NCBI GenBank assembly: GCA_902774335.1
Contig: CACYHW010000003.1
Span: 186,001 to 250,000 of the forward strand
Reading direction: 5' to 3'
Length of the DNA stretch: 64,000 nucleotides
From: an uncultured Bacteroidales bacterium
Lineage (GTDB): Bacteria; Bacteroidota; Bacteroidia; Bacteroidales; Bacteroidaceae
This document shows positions 43,864 through 55,100 of this stretch, piece by piece. The translations under genes and the position numbers were made by a program. A model generated the notes under the pieces. That model worked only from the letters and a program-made list of their open reading frames with translations, was not told the DNA's origin and did not search any database. Position 1 is the first letter of the stretch. Each line of letters opens with the position of its first letter.

Positions 43864-46800
43864 TCAGTCAAGTCTATCCTCTATCATCTGTGCAATGTCA
43901 TCACTCTCGGTATAGTTGGATTTGAGCGAAAGCAGATACTGACGTGCCTCCACATCCTTACCCTGCGACTTGTAGATGTCGCTCAGCAGTATGAAGCTGC
44001 GGGCCAGCCAGTACATATGGGGTGTACCCTCCTTGATGAAATCCATTATCACCTTCTCGGCACCCGCCTTGTCGCCCATGTCAAACAACAGTTGGCTGAG
44101 CAGGTAATCCGACTCGGCGCCGTACTGTGAACGGGTATCCTTGGAGAGTTCCTCCAGCAGACCGCGTGCATCGGCACGCTTGCTTCCGCGCAACAGGGCC
44201 TTGGCCTTGCGGTACTTCACCTCGGTGGCCTGGTCGTTTGAGAGCTGCATCTGCAGGGCCTTGTCGGCATAGAGCAGTACAGCCTCGTGTTCGTCAATCT
44301 TACCGGCGCTGCTTACTATGCAGTAGAGACTGCGCTTCTGGCGCTCGGCGTTGGTGGTCTTGTCGTTCAGCCGGATATAGGTATCCATGGCGGTCTCCCA
44401 GTCACCCACCGTCCATGCCATCTGGGCGGCATGATCCAGTGCACTCTCCGAGAAGCGGCTGTTCTCGTTGGCGGCCACGCGCATAAAGCTCTCGTAAGCC
44501 TTGTCGTAATCGTTCTCCTCCTCAAGCAGCAGGCCCTGGTAATACCATGCGTTAACTGCAAAGGCGCCGTTGGGGAACTGAGTCAGGTACTCCTTGAAAC
44601 GTTCCTTGGCCTCGGCCTTCGAGCCGCGGCTGAAGAGTCCCTCGGCGGCGGTATACATAAGTGAGTCACGCTCGGTTGCCGCAATGGGAGCGGCGCCCTG
44701 TACGGACTGCGTATACTCCACGTAGGCATTCACGTCACCCTTCTCCACATAGATGGACTTTAGGTCCACCAGAGCGGTGCGTGCCTCGTCGCTGCCCGGA
44801 TAGCTGGCCACAACCTCCTTGTAGGCCTTGATGGCCTCGTCGTAACGGTCGGTCTGGTAATATATCAGAGCAGTCTCGGCGGCTGCCTTGCGGGCCAGGT
44901 CAGTTGAGGGATAGTCCGAGATGATTCTTCCAAACACCTTGATGGCCTCCTCCTGCCTGTCGATCTGCTGATATGCACGTCCCTCCTCGTAGAGAGCCGA
45001 TGCCAGGTAAGGCGATTCGGGATAACCCTCAACCAGACGCTCCAGATCCTGTATCTTGCCTTTATAGTTACGCTGCAGACCATCCACCAGCGCTATCTGG
45101 TAGATCGCATAGTCACCTACCTGACGGTTCAGGTTGACAGCCATGCTGTAGTACTCCTTGGCCTGGTCATACTGGCGGCGGTAGAACATGCAGTCGGCGG
45201 CACGCAGGCTCGCATCGGCCACGATATCGGCGCTCAGTCCGGCCTTTGTGGAGGTCTCGATGACGCTCCTCATGTAACGGTATGCCTGGTCGTACTCCTC
45301 ACGGTCAAACATCATATAGCCCATTCCGTAGTTGGCCAGTCCGCTGCACTTGGTAACCTTGCCCGAGAGATGGGCCAGATAGCGGCGGTAATCGGCCTCG
45401 GCACGTGTCAGGTCATCCAGCCGGTAATAGGCCTCACCGCGCCAGAAGGTAGCCTCCACAGCGGTGTTGTGGTCATAACGGTCCAAGGATATCACCGAGC
45501 TCAGGATGTCGGGTACGTTGTCGTACTGTCCGGCGGCCATCAGGTCCATGGCCTTGTTGTACAGGAGCTGCATCTTGGCAGCCTGTATGGAGGCTCCGGG
45601 GCTCTTAATCTTGTCAATCGATGTCAGGGCGGCGTCATAGCTGGTGGTGCTCATATATTCATCTACCAGGTAGCTGCTCACCTGATCGGCATACTTGGAG
45701 TTGGGGAAATCATTCAGGAAACGCTCGAACGATGTCACCGACTCGGCAAACGGCGAGTACGATGTCTCGTGAATGATCATGGCGTAGTTGTAGAGCGCCT
45801 GCTCCCTGACCGACGGGTTGCCGGGCAGCGATGAGGCTCTCTCGAACCATATGCGGGCCATCTCATTGTCCTTCTTGTTCAGGGCGGCCAGTCCTATGTG
45901 CAGCGCGGCGTTCTGTGCCATCTGATCCTCGGCATCGGCCACCCTTGACAGGTTCCCGATCGCTCCGTCCATATCGCCCGTATTGAAGCAGGCCAGACCC
46001 AGCAGATACCTGTCATGACGTACATCGGCACTTATGTCCTGAGCCAGGTAGCTTGTCAGCAGGTCGGCAGCCTGGGCATAGTCGCCGTGACGGTACCAGT
46101 ACTCACCCAGAATACGCTCGGCCTCGGCCTCCAGTATGGGATCCTCGCACTCGTCAACCATACGCTTGGCGGTCTCATAGGCTTTCTTATCGAATCCGTT
46201 TATCTGCAGATACATATCAGCCAGATAGAGCTCGGCCTCCTGGGCGTGGACAGAATTCATAGACTGGAGCAAGTACTCAAAGTCCTCTATTGCAGAATCG
46301 GTCTTTTCGTTCACATAATTCACATAGGCCTTATAGAAAACTATGTCATCGTCCTCAGATGGATCATCGACCATACGTTCCAGAATGCTGAGCTGCATGT
46401 AGCCCTCCTGGATACGGCCACAGCGGATAAGCGATATGGCATTGTGACGAACCATGCGGAGGCAATCCTTCTCCTCGAGCAGCAGGGGGTCGCACTCATC
46501 GAAGCACTCAATGGCCTCGGCGTACTCATGGAGCGAGAAGTGGGACGATCCCATGAGTGCCAGCAGCCTGTTGTTGTATATGGACTGCGGATATTTGGAC
46601 ATGAATATCTGGATGGCGGGCATGGCCGTGGTAAGGTCACGTTCGGCATCTATCACCACCTGCATGAACTCAACCTCCTCGGTCAGGGCAAGACTCTGTT
46701 CGGTGGCTCTCTTGGCCCACTCGTCCAGCACCGGGCCTGCGGCATTGTAGTCGCCCTGGCTGAACAGGGTACGGCATTCGTCCAGCAGCCTTGAAGCGCT

Positions 46801-46887
46801 CTCCGAAAGACGGCTCTGAGCGGCGGCCTTCTGCACCGGAACCGCAGTGAGCAGCAGGAAAGCGGGTATAATAAGTATCTTTCTCAT
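43864..46887 (-). CDS. Large exported tetratricopeptide-repeat protein
   Basis: 1007 residues. Signal peptide (IIPAFLLLTAVPVQKAAAQ). Nearly the whole mature chain consists of TPR units, e.g. LLALMGSSHFSLHEYAEAIECFDEC, AAADCMFYRRQYDQAKEYYSMAV, YEEGRAYQQIDRQEEAIKVFGRIISDYPSTDLA and ETALIYYQTDRYDEAIKAYKEVVASYPGSDEA, similar to the YbgF/BamD type of periplasmic TPR scaffold. It probably lies in the periplasm or at the outer membrane together with the barrel protein encoded 3 nt downstream, and only 3 nt separate it from ybeY. No enzymatic domain seen. Confidence 0.85.
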   Translation of the reverse strand: MRKILIIPAFLLLTAVPVQKAAAQSRLSESASRLLDECRTLFSQGDYNAAGPVLDEWAKRATEQSLALTEEVEFMQVVIDAERDLTTAMPAIQIFMSKYPQSIYNNRLLALMGSSHFSLHEYAEAIECFDECDPLLLEEKDCLRMVRHNAISLIRCGRIQEGYMQLSILERMVDDPSEDDDIVFYKAYVNYVNEKTDSAIEDFEYLLQSMNSVHAQEAELYLADMYLQINGFDKKAYETAKRMVDECEDPILEAEAERILGEYWYRHGDYAQAADLLTSYLAQDISADVRHDRYLLGLACFNTGDMDGAIGNLSRVADAEDQMAQNAALHIGLAALNKKDNEMARIWFERASSLPGNPSVREQALYNYAMIIHETSYSPFAESVTSFERFLNDFPNSKYADQVSSYLVDEYMSTTSYDAALTSIDKIKSPGASIQAAKMQLLYNKAMDLMAAGQYDNVPDILSSVISLDRYDHNTAVEATFWRGEAYYRLDDLTRAEADYRRYLAHLSGKVTKCSGLANYGMGYMMFDREEYDQAYRYMRSVIETSTKAGLSADIVADASLRAADCMFYRRQYDQAKEYYSMAVNLNRQVGDYAIYQIALVDGLQRNYKGKIQDLERLVEGYPESPYLASALYEEGRAYQQIDRQEEAIKVFGRIISDYPSTDLARKAAAETALIYYQTDRYDEAIKAYKEVVASYPGSDEARTALVDLKSIYVEKGDVNAYVEYTQSVQGAAPIAATERDSLMYTAAEGLFSRGSKAEAKERFKEYLTQFPNGAFAVNAWYYQGLLLEEENDYDKAYESFMRVAANENSRFSESALDHAAQMAWTVGDWETAMDTYIRLNDKTTNAERQKRSLYCIVSSAGKIDEHEAVLLYADKALQMQLSNDQATEVKYRKAKALLRGSKRADARGLLEELSKDTRSQYGAESDYLLSQLLFDMGDKAGAEKVIMDFIKEGTPHMYWLARSFILLSDIYKSQGKDVEARQYLLSLKSNYTESDDIAQMIEDRLD

Positions 46888-46890
46888 CTG

Positions 46891-47319
46891 TCAGAATTGT
46901 TTCTTGTACCACATGTCAAGGGCACGGTTCTCGGCAGCCTCCATGATGGCCCGCTCCCCGCGTCCTTTGTCGTTGATGCCGCACAGATGCAGCACCCCGT
47001 GAATGATCACTCTCATCAGTTCCTTATCCATAGACGTATGGAACTTGAAACTGTTACTCTCAACAGTATCCAGGCTGATGTACATGTCACCGCTCACCAC
47101 ACCGGGCTCACTGTAGTCGAAGGTAATGATATCCGTATAGTAGTCGTGTCCCAGGAACTCCCTGTTGACCTCCAGTATACGGTCATCGTTACAGAATATG
47201 TAGTTAAGGTTACCCACCTTGCGGCCCTGATAGGTGGCGGCCACGGCGGTAATCCACGCCTTTACCGCCTTCCGGTCCAGTTTAGGCATTTTTACATTCT
47301 CAAGTATGAACTCTATCAT
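46891..47319 (-). CDS. ybeY: Endoribonuclease YbeY
   Basis: 142 residues. Core of the YbeY family: ILEVNREFLGHDYYTDIITFDY and the metal motif H107-GVL-H111-LCGIN-D117. The classical motif has histidine at the third position; here it is aspartate, which I recall as common in Bacteroidetes YbeY. It acts in 16S rRNA 3' maturation and ribosome quality control. Sits between SpmAB (21 nt) and the TPR gene (3 nt). Confidence 0.92.
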   Translation of the reverse strand: MIEFILENVKMPKLDRKAVKAWITAVAATYQGRKVGNLNYIFCNDDRILEVNREFLGHDYYTDIITFDYSEPGVVSGDMYISLDTVESNSFKFHTSMDKELMRVIIHGVLHLCGINDKGRGERAIMEAAENRALDMWYKKQF

Positions 47320-47340
47320 GATATTTTTGGGTTTTCTTAT

Positions 47341-48567
47341 TTATGCAAAGAACAGGTATGCCAGGAATATTGCCGCCACAATACCGGCCAGGTCGGCCAG
47401 CAGTCCGCAGCCCACGGCATGGCGGGTGTTCTTGATATTGACGCTTCCAAAGTATACTGCCAGTATGTAGAACGTGGTGTCGGTGGAGCCCTGGAACAGG
47501 CATGCCAGACGGCCGGTGAACGAATCGGCCCCGTATGTGGTCATGGCATCGATCATCAGGCCGCGTGCGCCACCGCCCGACAGGGGCTTCATGAGAGCAG
47601 TAGGCAGAGCGCCCACGAACTGGCTGTCCAGTCCGCACTTATCGGCACACCAACCCACACCGTTAACCACGGCGTCCATGGCTCCCGATGCACGGAACAC
47701 GCCGATACCCACCAGTATGGCAACCAGGTACGGTATTATCTTGACCGCAGTGGTGAAGCCGTCCTTGGCTCCTTCCACAAACGCCTCGTATACATTTATC
47801 TTGGCCCTTACGCCCGATATGATAAACCCTATTATCACAACAAAAAGTATGATGTTGGCTGCCGATGTGGACACCGGGCCTATCTTGACGGCCGGAAGCT
47901 GTGAGAAGCCCCATATGATAAGGGCCACAATCACGCTAAGTCCGCCCACAAAGCCAATCAGCACCTTGTCGAAACGTATCTTCTGGATAAAGCATGTAAC
48001 CAGCAGGCCCACCAGTGTGGAGAAGAATGTAGCCAGCAGTATGGGAACAAAAACGTCGGCAGGCTGTGCGGCACCCATCTGTGCGCGGTACACAAGCACG
48101 CTCACCGGGATCAGAGTAAGACCCGATGTGTTGAGCACCAGGAACATGATCATGGGATTGGATGCCACATCCTTGGTCTTGTTGAGTTCCTGCATGCGCT
48201 CCATGGCCTTTAGTCCCATTGGGGTGGCCGCGTTGTCCAGTCCCAGCATATTGGCGGCCACGTTCATAAAGATATGGCCGTAGGCGGGATCATTCTTGGG
48301 CAGATCGGGGAACAGACGCGAGAACACGGGGCTCAGCCAACGGGCAAAGGTATTCACCAGTCCGCCCTTCTCGCCTATCTTCATAATGCCCAGCCAGAGC
48401 GAGAGCACGCCGGTCAGACCAAGCGAAATCTCAAAACCAGTCTTGGCCGACGAAAAGGTGGAGTCCATAATCTCCTGGAACACGCTTGCATCACCCATGC
48501 AAAGCCTTATGACAGCCACTGCGAAAGCTATCAGAAAGAACGAAATCCAGATCCAGTTAAGTACCAT
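47341..48567 (-). CDS. Fused SpmA-SpmB-like nucleoside-recognition (Gate) membrane protein
   Basis: 408 residues with two Gate/nucleoside-recognition domains in one chain: N-terminal SpmA-like part (SLGLTGVLSLWLGIMKIGEKGGL, NMLGLDNAATPMGLKAMERMQ) and C-terminal SpmB-like part (ASGAMDAVVNGVGWCADKCGL, LPTALMKPLSGGGARGLMIDAM, GSTDTTFYILAVYFGS). In Bacillus these are separate spore maturation proteins; non-sporulating Bacteroidetes carry the fused form, with unknown transport role. It begins the operon with ybeY, TPR and barrel genes. Candidate -7 variant TATCTTCG at 48591-48598 on the minus strand. Confidence 0.88.
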   Translation of the reverse strand: MVLNWIWISFFLIAFAVAVIRLCMGDASVFQEIMDSTFSSAKTGFEISLGLTGVLSLWLGIMKIGEKGGLVNTFARWLSPVFSRLFPDLPKNDPAYGHIFMNVAANMLGLDNAATPMGLKAMERMQELNKTKDVASNPMIMFLVLNTSGLTLIPVSVLVYRAQMGAAQPADVFVPILLATFFSTLVGLLVTCFIQKIRFDKVLIGFVGGLSVIVALIIWGFSQLPAVKIGPVSTSAANIILFVVIIGFIISGVRAKINVYEAFVEGAKDGFTTAVKIIPYLVAILVGIGVFRASGAMDAVVNGVGWCADKCGLDSQFVGALPTALMKPLSGGGARGLMIDAMTTYGADSFTGRLACLFQGSTDTTFYILAVYFGSVNIKNTRHAVGCGLLADLAGIVAAIFLAYLFFA

Positions 48568-48590
48568 ACGCGCCCGAACATTATTATTCG

Positions 48591-48619
48591 CGAAGATACC
48601 ACAAATTTGCGTACATTTG
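48591..48619. promoter_or_regulatory. Divergent promoter region SpmAB / GNAT
   Basis: Minus strand: TATCTTCG (48598-48591, 7/8 match). Plus strand: TACATTTG (48612-48619), only 7 nt before the GNAT ATG at 48627, implying a leaderless or near-leaderless GNAT mRNA. Confidence 0.4.
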
Positions 48620-48626
48620 CCCCACT

Positions 48627-49196
48627 ATGAACGAAAAGATATCACTAAGGAAAGCTACTGCCCACGATGCGCGTTTCATAGCCGAAAACGTGCTCCGCGC
48701 ACTGCATATCGAAGAGACCGATGACAGCCACATAGAGCATCTGGCCGGCATCTCGCGCCGCGAAGATACGCTCTACAGCTGGCGGAACGCCACGATAGCG
48801 CTTTACGACGGCGTGCCTGCCGGTATGATGGTAGCCTATGACGGCGCCCGATACCGAAGCATGCGCGACATCACTTTCCCCATGATCCGAATATACGTAG
48901 GCGATGATTACTTCAAGATGGACGATGAAGCCGCCCCCGGAGAGTTCTATCTGGACTCGCTCTCCGTACTTCCGGAGTTCCGACGCAGGGGAATTGCATC
49001 GGCCCTGATACAGGAGATGTTCCGCCAGCGCGACCAGGCTGGAATACCCTTGGCCACCATAGCCGTCGACCCCGACAACGACACCGCATACCGGCTCTAC
49101 ACCCGTTCGGGATTCAGCCGGGACGGGCAGATTACGGTATTCGGCACCACCTACGACCGTCTGGTGGCATCCTCAAGAATCACTCTTCAACCGTGA
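48627..49196 (+). CDS. GNAT-family N-acetyltransferase
   Basis: 189 residues. GNAT motifs: ISLRKATAHDARFIAENV, then the acetyl-CoA-binding segment LDSLSVLPEFRRRGIASALIQEMF (R/Q-x-x-G-x-G/A type) and VDPDNDTAYRLYTRSGF. Substrate unknown; RimI-like in the core. The final 17 bp overlap the end of the convergent alpha-2-macroglobulin gene. Confidence 0.88.
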   Translation: MNEKISLRKATAHDARFIAENVLRALHIEETDDSHIEHLAGISRREDTLYSWRNATIALYDGVPAGMMVAYDGARYRSMRDITFPMIRIYVGDDYFKMDDEAAPGEFYLDSLSVLPEFRRRGIASALIQEMFRQRDQAGIPLATIAVDPDNDTAYRLYTRSGFSRDGQITVFGTTYDRLVASSRITLQP

Positions 49197-52100
49197 GCGT
49201 GGCCGAAGTGGTGGTTGCCCGGAACTGGGGAGCGTAGAGACACTGGATCACGGCGATGCCCGCATTGAAGCGACCCGGTTTCTGAACCTTGACCTCATAC
49301 TCCAGACGATAGGATCCCTTGCTCAGACGTTCTATATAGAATACGTTGCGGGTATTGCCCGGAGCATCGTAGTAACCTATGTCGTCACGCCAGTTGTATC
49401 TGTATCCGGCAGCGGTACTTACCGGCTCCACGGTGGCGGCACGCATATCCGACAGTTGGACGTATTCCAGGTTACGGTCCGTACTGATATCGAACTGCAC
49501 TCTCAGAACATCACCGGTACGCAGTCTGGTATTCCTGTCCACCTGCTCAAGGCGGTCACCCGTATCGCCATGGACCACACGCCATATGGTACGCTTCAGG
49601 GTCATGCCGCTTCCGTTGGACTCAACCTTCTCCATCTCCTCGGTAAAGATACGGTATACCGCACCCCAACTAATACCCGGAGTCTTGCTCTCCACCGTGA
49701 TATCGGCCTTGTCACGGCCGATGGGACCCTGCCAGGTATGGGTGGTATAACCGCCCGTAGCCTTTGAGTCCGATGCCTTGACGGCCTCCTTGCCCACATA
49801 TATGGTTATGTCGGGATCCGATTCCAGCTGTGCATCACCACCGGTAGCCATCAGTGCCACTACGGCAGCGGCAGTCGAGGGCGAGGAGCCCCAGGAGGTT
49901 GTCTGACGCTGTTTAAGCAGCCATCGAGCAGCCTCTACTGCCTGGGTCCTGAAACCGGTGGCAAGCAGCACGCGTATTATCAGGGACTGATTCTCGACAG
50001 GAGCCTCGCTGCGGAGCACACCTGCGGCGTTGTCACGCCAGTACCGTCCCATCTCATCACTGTAGAGCGAACGCTCCACCAGTGAGGCGGCAATCTCCTT
50101 TGCCTTGTCGTTCTTGCCCAGACGCGACATGAGCAGAGCCAGCTGAGCACGGAAGTTGAGAGGCATATTATGGGTATCGGCCTCCTGAGCAAGATCCAGG
50201 AAATACCTGTAACTTTCACGTGTGTTGCCGATGAACTTATACTGCTGGAAATACGAACGCGTAATCAGATAGTCCAGTTCGCTGTAACCGATAAACCTGG
50301 ACCTGTTCTCAAAGTTGTAGCAGATATCGTAGATATATGAGTCTATATAGTTCAGACCCTTTTCCACTGCCCTGACTATTTCCTCAGAAGGCTCGACCAC
50401 ACCGTTTTCAATAAGCAGGCCAAAGCCCTGGATTATCTCCCGGGTGATGCCTATATTTGACGGTGATCCTTCTATCCACGGCCATCCTCCGTCGGGAAGC
50501 TGAGAGGCAAGCAGCCTGTTCAAAGCCTCCTGCATGACAGTCTTCATATCGGCGGTGCCGAGCGATTTGGCCAGCCAGCGCAGACGTACTTGCTCGTTGA
50601 CGGAGTTGCACAGCCAGGGAGTCTCCTCCATAAGTGTTCCTGTGAGTTTTTCGTTACGCTCCAGTTGGGTCTCCCACTCCGACGCAGGCAGGTTACTCCA
50701 CTCGTCAAGCATATCGCGGATGGCAGGATAACGGCTGCTCAGATTGTCCGATATGGAGGCACCCAGATAGCGGTGGAACAGGCGCAGATTACTGGGATCA
50801 TCCAGTATGATGAGTGAAGGCAGGGCCTGAACGGCATACCATATGGGGCTGGCACTGTACTCCAGCACAAGCTGCTCATCGGCAATGGTGTTGGAACGCA
50901 GTCCGGCCAACTCGCCGAACACGAACTTGCGCATCTCCTGACCGTTGTTGAAGAGCGGCTGGGCCTGTACCACCTGAGTGCGGTTGGACAGAACCGGGAT
51001 GGTCTCCTGCATACCGTCACTGTGACCGGTAGTCTGTGCTGTGATACGATAGGTGACAGCAGTCAGTCCTGCAGGCACGTTAACAGTGAATCCGGATCCT
51101 ATACTTCCGTTGGCCGGAACGGTTACCGTCTTGGAACCCAGTCCCTCGATCAGTTTGAGAGTCTTTCCTGTCAACGCATCGGTAAAGGTCAGGCTCAGTT
51201 TGGCCTTGACATCCTTATCGGTCAGGTTGCTCACCTTGAAGGTAAACTCCATACGGTCACCCTGACGCAGGAACCTTGGGGCCGACGGCTCCACCATTAT
51301 CTGCTTGCGCGTTGTTACCGTCTCCCTGAAACTGCCTGTCAGCAGCGAGTCGGTGAAAGCGAATCCCTGCAGGTTCCAGCGGGTGAGCAGTTGCGGGGCA
51401 TCGAATCGGACGGTGGCATAACCGTCCTTGTCGGTAACCAGATACTCGAACAGGCCCGTAGCATTCATATCGGTACGCAGGGTTACGGGTGCGTAATCCC
51501 CGTCGGTCACGACCTCGTCCAGGATACTCTCCTCCAATCCGTCATCCGCGCCTGTCATCATGACACCGGCCTGACTCATCTCAGCGCCGACACCGCGCAA
51601 TTTCATATTGCTGCGGGCACCCAGATTACCCGAATCAAACACAATGTCAAGTCCGGCAACCCGACCCTGAAGAGCCTCATCGACAACGGTAATGCCTACA
51701 CCCTCGAACATATGTGACGGGTAGTAGTTGAACGGATCCATAAGAGTTCCGGTAATGGCTATCTTACCTTTGTATACCAACCCTGTCTCGGCCTTTATCC
51801 ACGGCTGGTACAGACTGAAGTAACGGTATCGGCTCTGGAACAGATTGTCCGTGCCCACATAAACCCGACTCCAAGGCATAAAGAACCATATGTTATGTCC
51901 GTAACGGTCCAGTGCCGAATCGAACATATCCATCATTATTGCGGCCACCACGGGATTACCCTTCGCGTCCGTCACACGGAGTTTCCACTCCTCCCTGCTG
52001 TCAGGCTCAAGCATGTCACGGAACGTAACCAGCTCCACATCCAACTGCTTGCTGCGGTCCTGAACCGTATATACGACGGATTTGTTCTCCGTATAACCCT

Positions 52101-55100
52101 GGTAAGCCAGACCCAGATCCACAGCAAACATTCCCTTCATCTCATCGGTTACGGGGATGCTTATTGTCTGCTGTTTTCCATTGGTACGGATAGAGCCATA
52201 GCCGCACGTGCCGAACCTGTTCTCCACGAAATAGTGTATCACCGCGCCGGGCAGGCAACTGGATACCCTGAGTTTCACGGTGTCACCCACCTCGGCTTTG
52301 AGTTCACCCGATCCGTAGCCGTCGCACCACAGGTATTCATTCTGAGGTACCAAGTTGTAGTCGTCATCCCTGACCAGCACCTTTATCTCCTCATATTCAT
52401 CGGCCTCACCGGAAGTGGCAGTGATCCTGTATATACCTGATTCAAGCCCATCCAGGCTCACATGACCTCCTGCATCGGACATAACCTTTACATCACAGTC
52501 AAGAACCACCTGGCTCACCGTGGGCTCTGTTACAAAGTCAAATCCGTAACGCTTGAAACGTTCCCTCAGGTTCTGGTTATCGGTTATCCTGGTCAGTTCC
52601 GATATCATCCTTTTGCCCGATACGCTGAACGGCAGGGGCAGCAGTCTGGGCTCCATAAGCAGACGGCTCACATTGACATGTACATTGCCGTTCACGGCAT
52701 TGCCGGACCAGAGCCATACATCCATGTCCAGACCCATTCCGTTGGCGTTACTGATAATTCGGCTGTCTACGGTTATATTGTTTCTGACGCCCACGTTGAA
52801 GGTCAGGTTGCGGTCATGTGTCTCGCCGTTCAGATCCGTAACCTGCGCGAATACGGTTACCAGACAGTCATCACTGATAAGCATGCCGTCCGGAACGGTC
52901 AGGTCTATCACAAACCCACCGTCACTGCCGGTCTTGGTCTCACCGTTTCCTATCCTGACACCGCCGTCGCCGTCTCTTACACTGAACGGATGGACCGAAT
53001 AGGCCGATATGCACGCGTTCCAAATCACCTTCGCCCCGTCTACCGGTACGCCCGTCAGCGATTCTGCATGTCCGTTTATCCGTATGGTACTGTTGTAGTG
53101 CGGAGTCTCGGTGAGATTGTCAAGCTTGACCTCAAACTTGGGCTGGCGGAACGACTCAATATTTATGGCCTTGCTGCAGTTGCAGGCGTCATCCCTTCCG
53201 GTAGCCGACAGCGTAGCCCTTCCGGGCACCACGTTCTCAGGAATCCTGAACGAGCCCTTTATAACGCCCATGCTGTCTGTGGTGAGCGTAACCCTTTCTA
53301 TCACTTTCCAGTTGATGTCCCTGAACATGACATCAATGGTACGCTGATTCTGCACGCGGCCTCTGTTATAACCGTCCGAGAAGTATTCGATGCCTGTAAA
53401 CTGCACCGAGTCACCGGGCAGGTAGGTATAACGGTCCGTGAACAGCCGCAAGGTATTACGGTCGGGTATATCGCCTGACCAGGGCGCATAGAATGTGGAG
53501 TTACCCCTGTTTGCGCCCTGCTCCATTTCTATCCTGTAATTGCCATCATCCAGACCCTCGATCGAAATGAATCCGTCATCGGCCGAGAACCCTCGGGTAG
53601 CAACCTTAACCAGCTCGTTCCTGTAGTTGACCTGCCATACGGTGTAACGGCATGAGCCCACAGGCTCTCCTGTCTTGAGATTGACCACAATGCCCGAGAA
53701 CGCACCGTTTCCGGCAACCGTCTGTGCCAGTCCCAGCCCGTTGCACTCCATATAGGCGAACGCAATATTGTCGGTAGAATTGAAATAGGGACCCGTGGAG
53801 GCCATGAGATAATAGCATCCCTGCATAACCGGCGGTATATCCACCATGACATAGTGATCCAGCCAGTCATGATGCTCTTCCAGGCGCATGCTCCATTCGG
53901 CCACTGCAGTCGCGCGGTTCAGATCGGGTATAAGTTCCTCGTTGCTCTTGCCCGTATACTGGCTCGGAACCTCCACCACCTTGAAGTATGCGGTATTGAT
54001 GTTCCTATAGGTAAGCATGGCCAGGTTACGCTCTCCAACGGTAAAGTCGCCCTCACGCGTCATCGTCAGACCGGGGCGCTCCATGCCTCTCCTTATCCTC
54101 ATGCACTCAAAGGCGCCTTCGCTCTTAGGCCACTTCCTCTGCGCAGCGACACAGATGTCATGCTCAGTCCTGCGCATCTGGGACATCTTTTCGGGATCAT
54201 CCTCAAAATCGGATATATGCCTGTCCAGTTCACCGGCTGCCAACGAATAGAACAGCGTGCTGAACTTGACCTTTTTCTCATAGCCGGATGCCATGTCTAT
54301 GCACCCCTGCAGCCATCTGTCATAGTTTCTGTTCCATTCCGGGGAGTTCTGGTCCAGATACTCGGCCAGCAGTCTCATTCTCCTCAGGTCTATCGTAGTC
54401 CTTATGGAGGGCTTGGAGCCCATGTTGTTCTGTGTAAGGAGCTTGAGTACGTAGAACTGCCACAGATCCGGATCGTCCGGTTTCAGATCCCTTACAGCCT
54501 GAAGGAAACCGTTGGCATTGCCGTACAGGCGCTCGTCGTCCAGGAAAGAACGCTTGCTTTTGATAAGCCTTACGCGGGTCATGACCGACATGGCATCGTC
54601 CATAAGCATGTCGGCAAGTTGCGGACGCAGTTTGAGTCCGTCCTTGTTTCCTCCCGGGAAAAACTCCTCGTAATAGCCCGACGCCACATCGCCGGCCAGC
54701 AGAATGGACTGGTTCAGATGGTAGCATATGGTATCCGTTATCATCTTGAGGGTCCACATCTCTATGGGAGGATTGGGAATATCGGACGGAGTCTGGTTCT
54801 CCAGCCTGTAGCGGTTGTTTTCCTTGTACCTGATATATCCTTTGGCAATGAAGGCATGACACAGGGCCTTATGTTCCTGAACCCTGAGTTTGGGCAGAAG
54901 AGACTGGAACAGTTCAATGCCCTCGGTAACAGGTTTCTCACCCGATGTCTGCCTGACACGAGTCAGATACACTAAGCTCTTGAGCATCTGACGGGAGTTG
55001 TTGTCTTTGACTGACATATCCCAGATAGCGTTTATCTCCTTGGCGGCACTCTCGGGTAAATCACTTTCAATGAGTTTGTCCACCTTCTTCCAGGCGCGTG

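Noticed and set aside
47341..48567. Sporulation function
   Set aside because: SpmAB fusions occur in non-sporulating Bacteroidetes and no sporulation gene is near.
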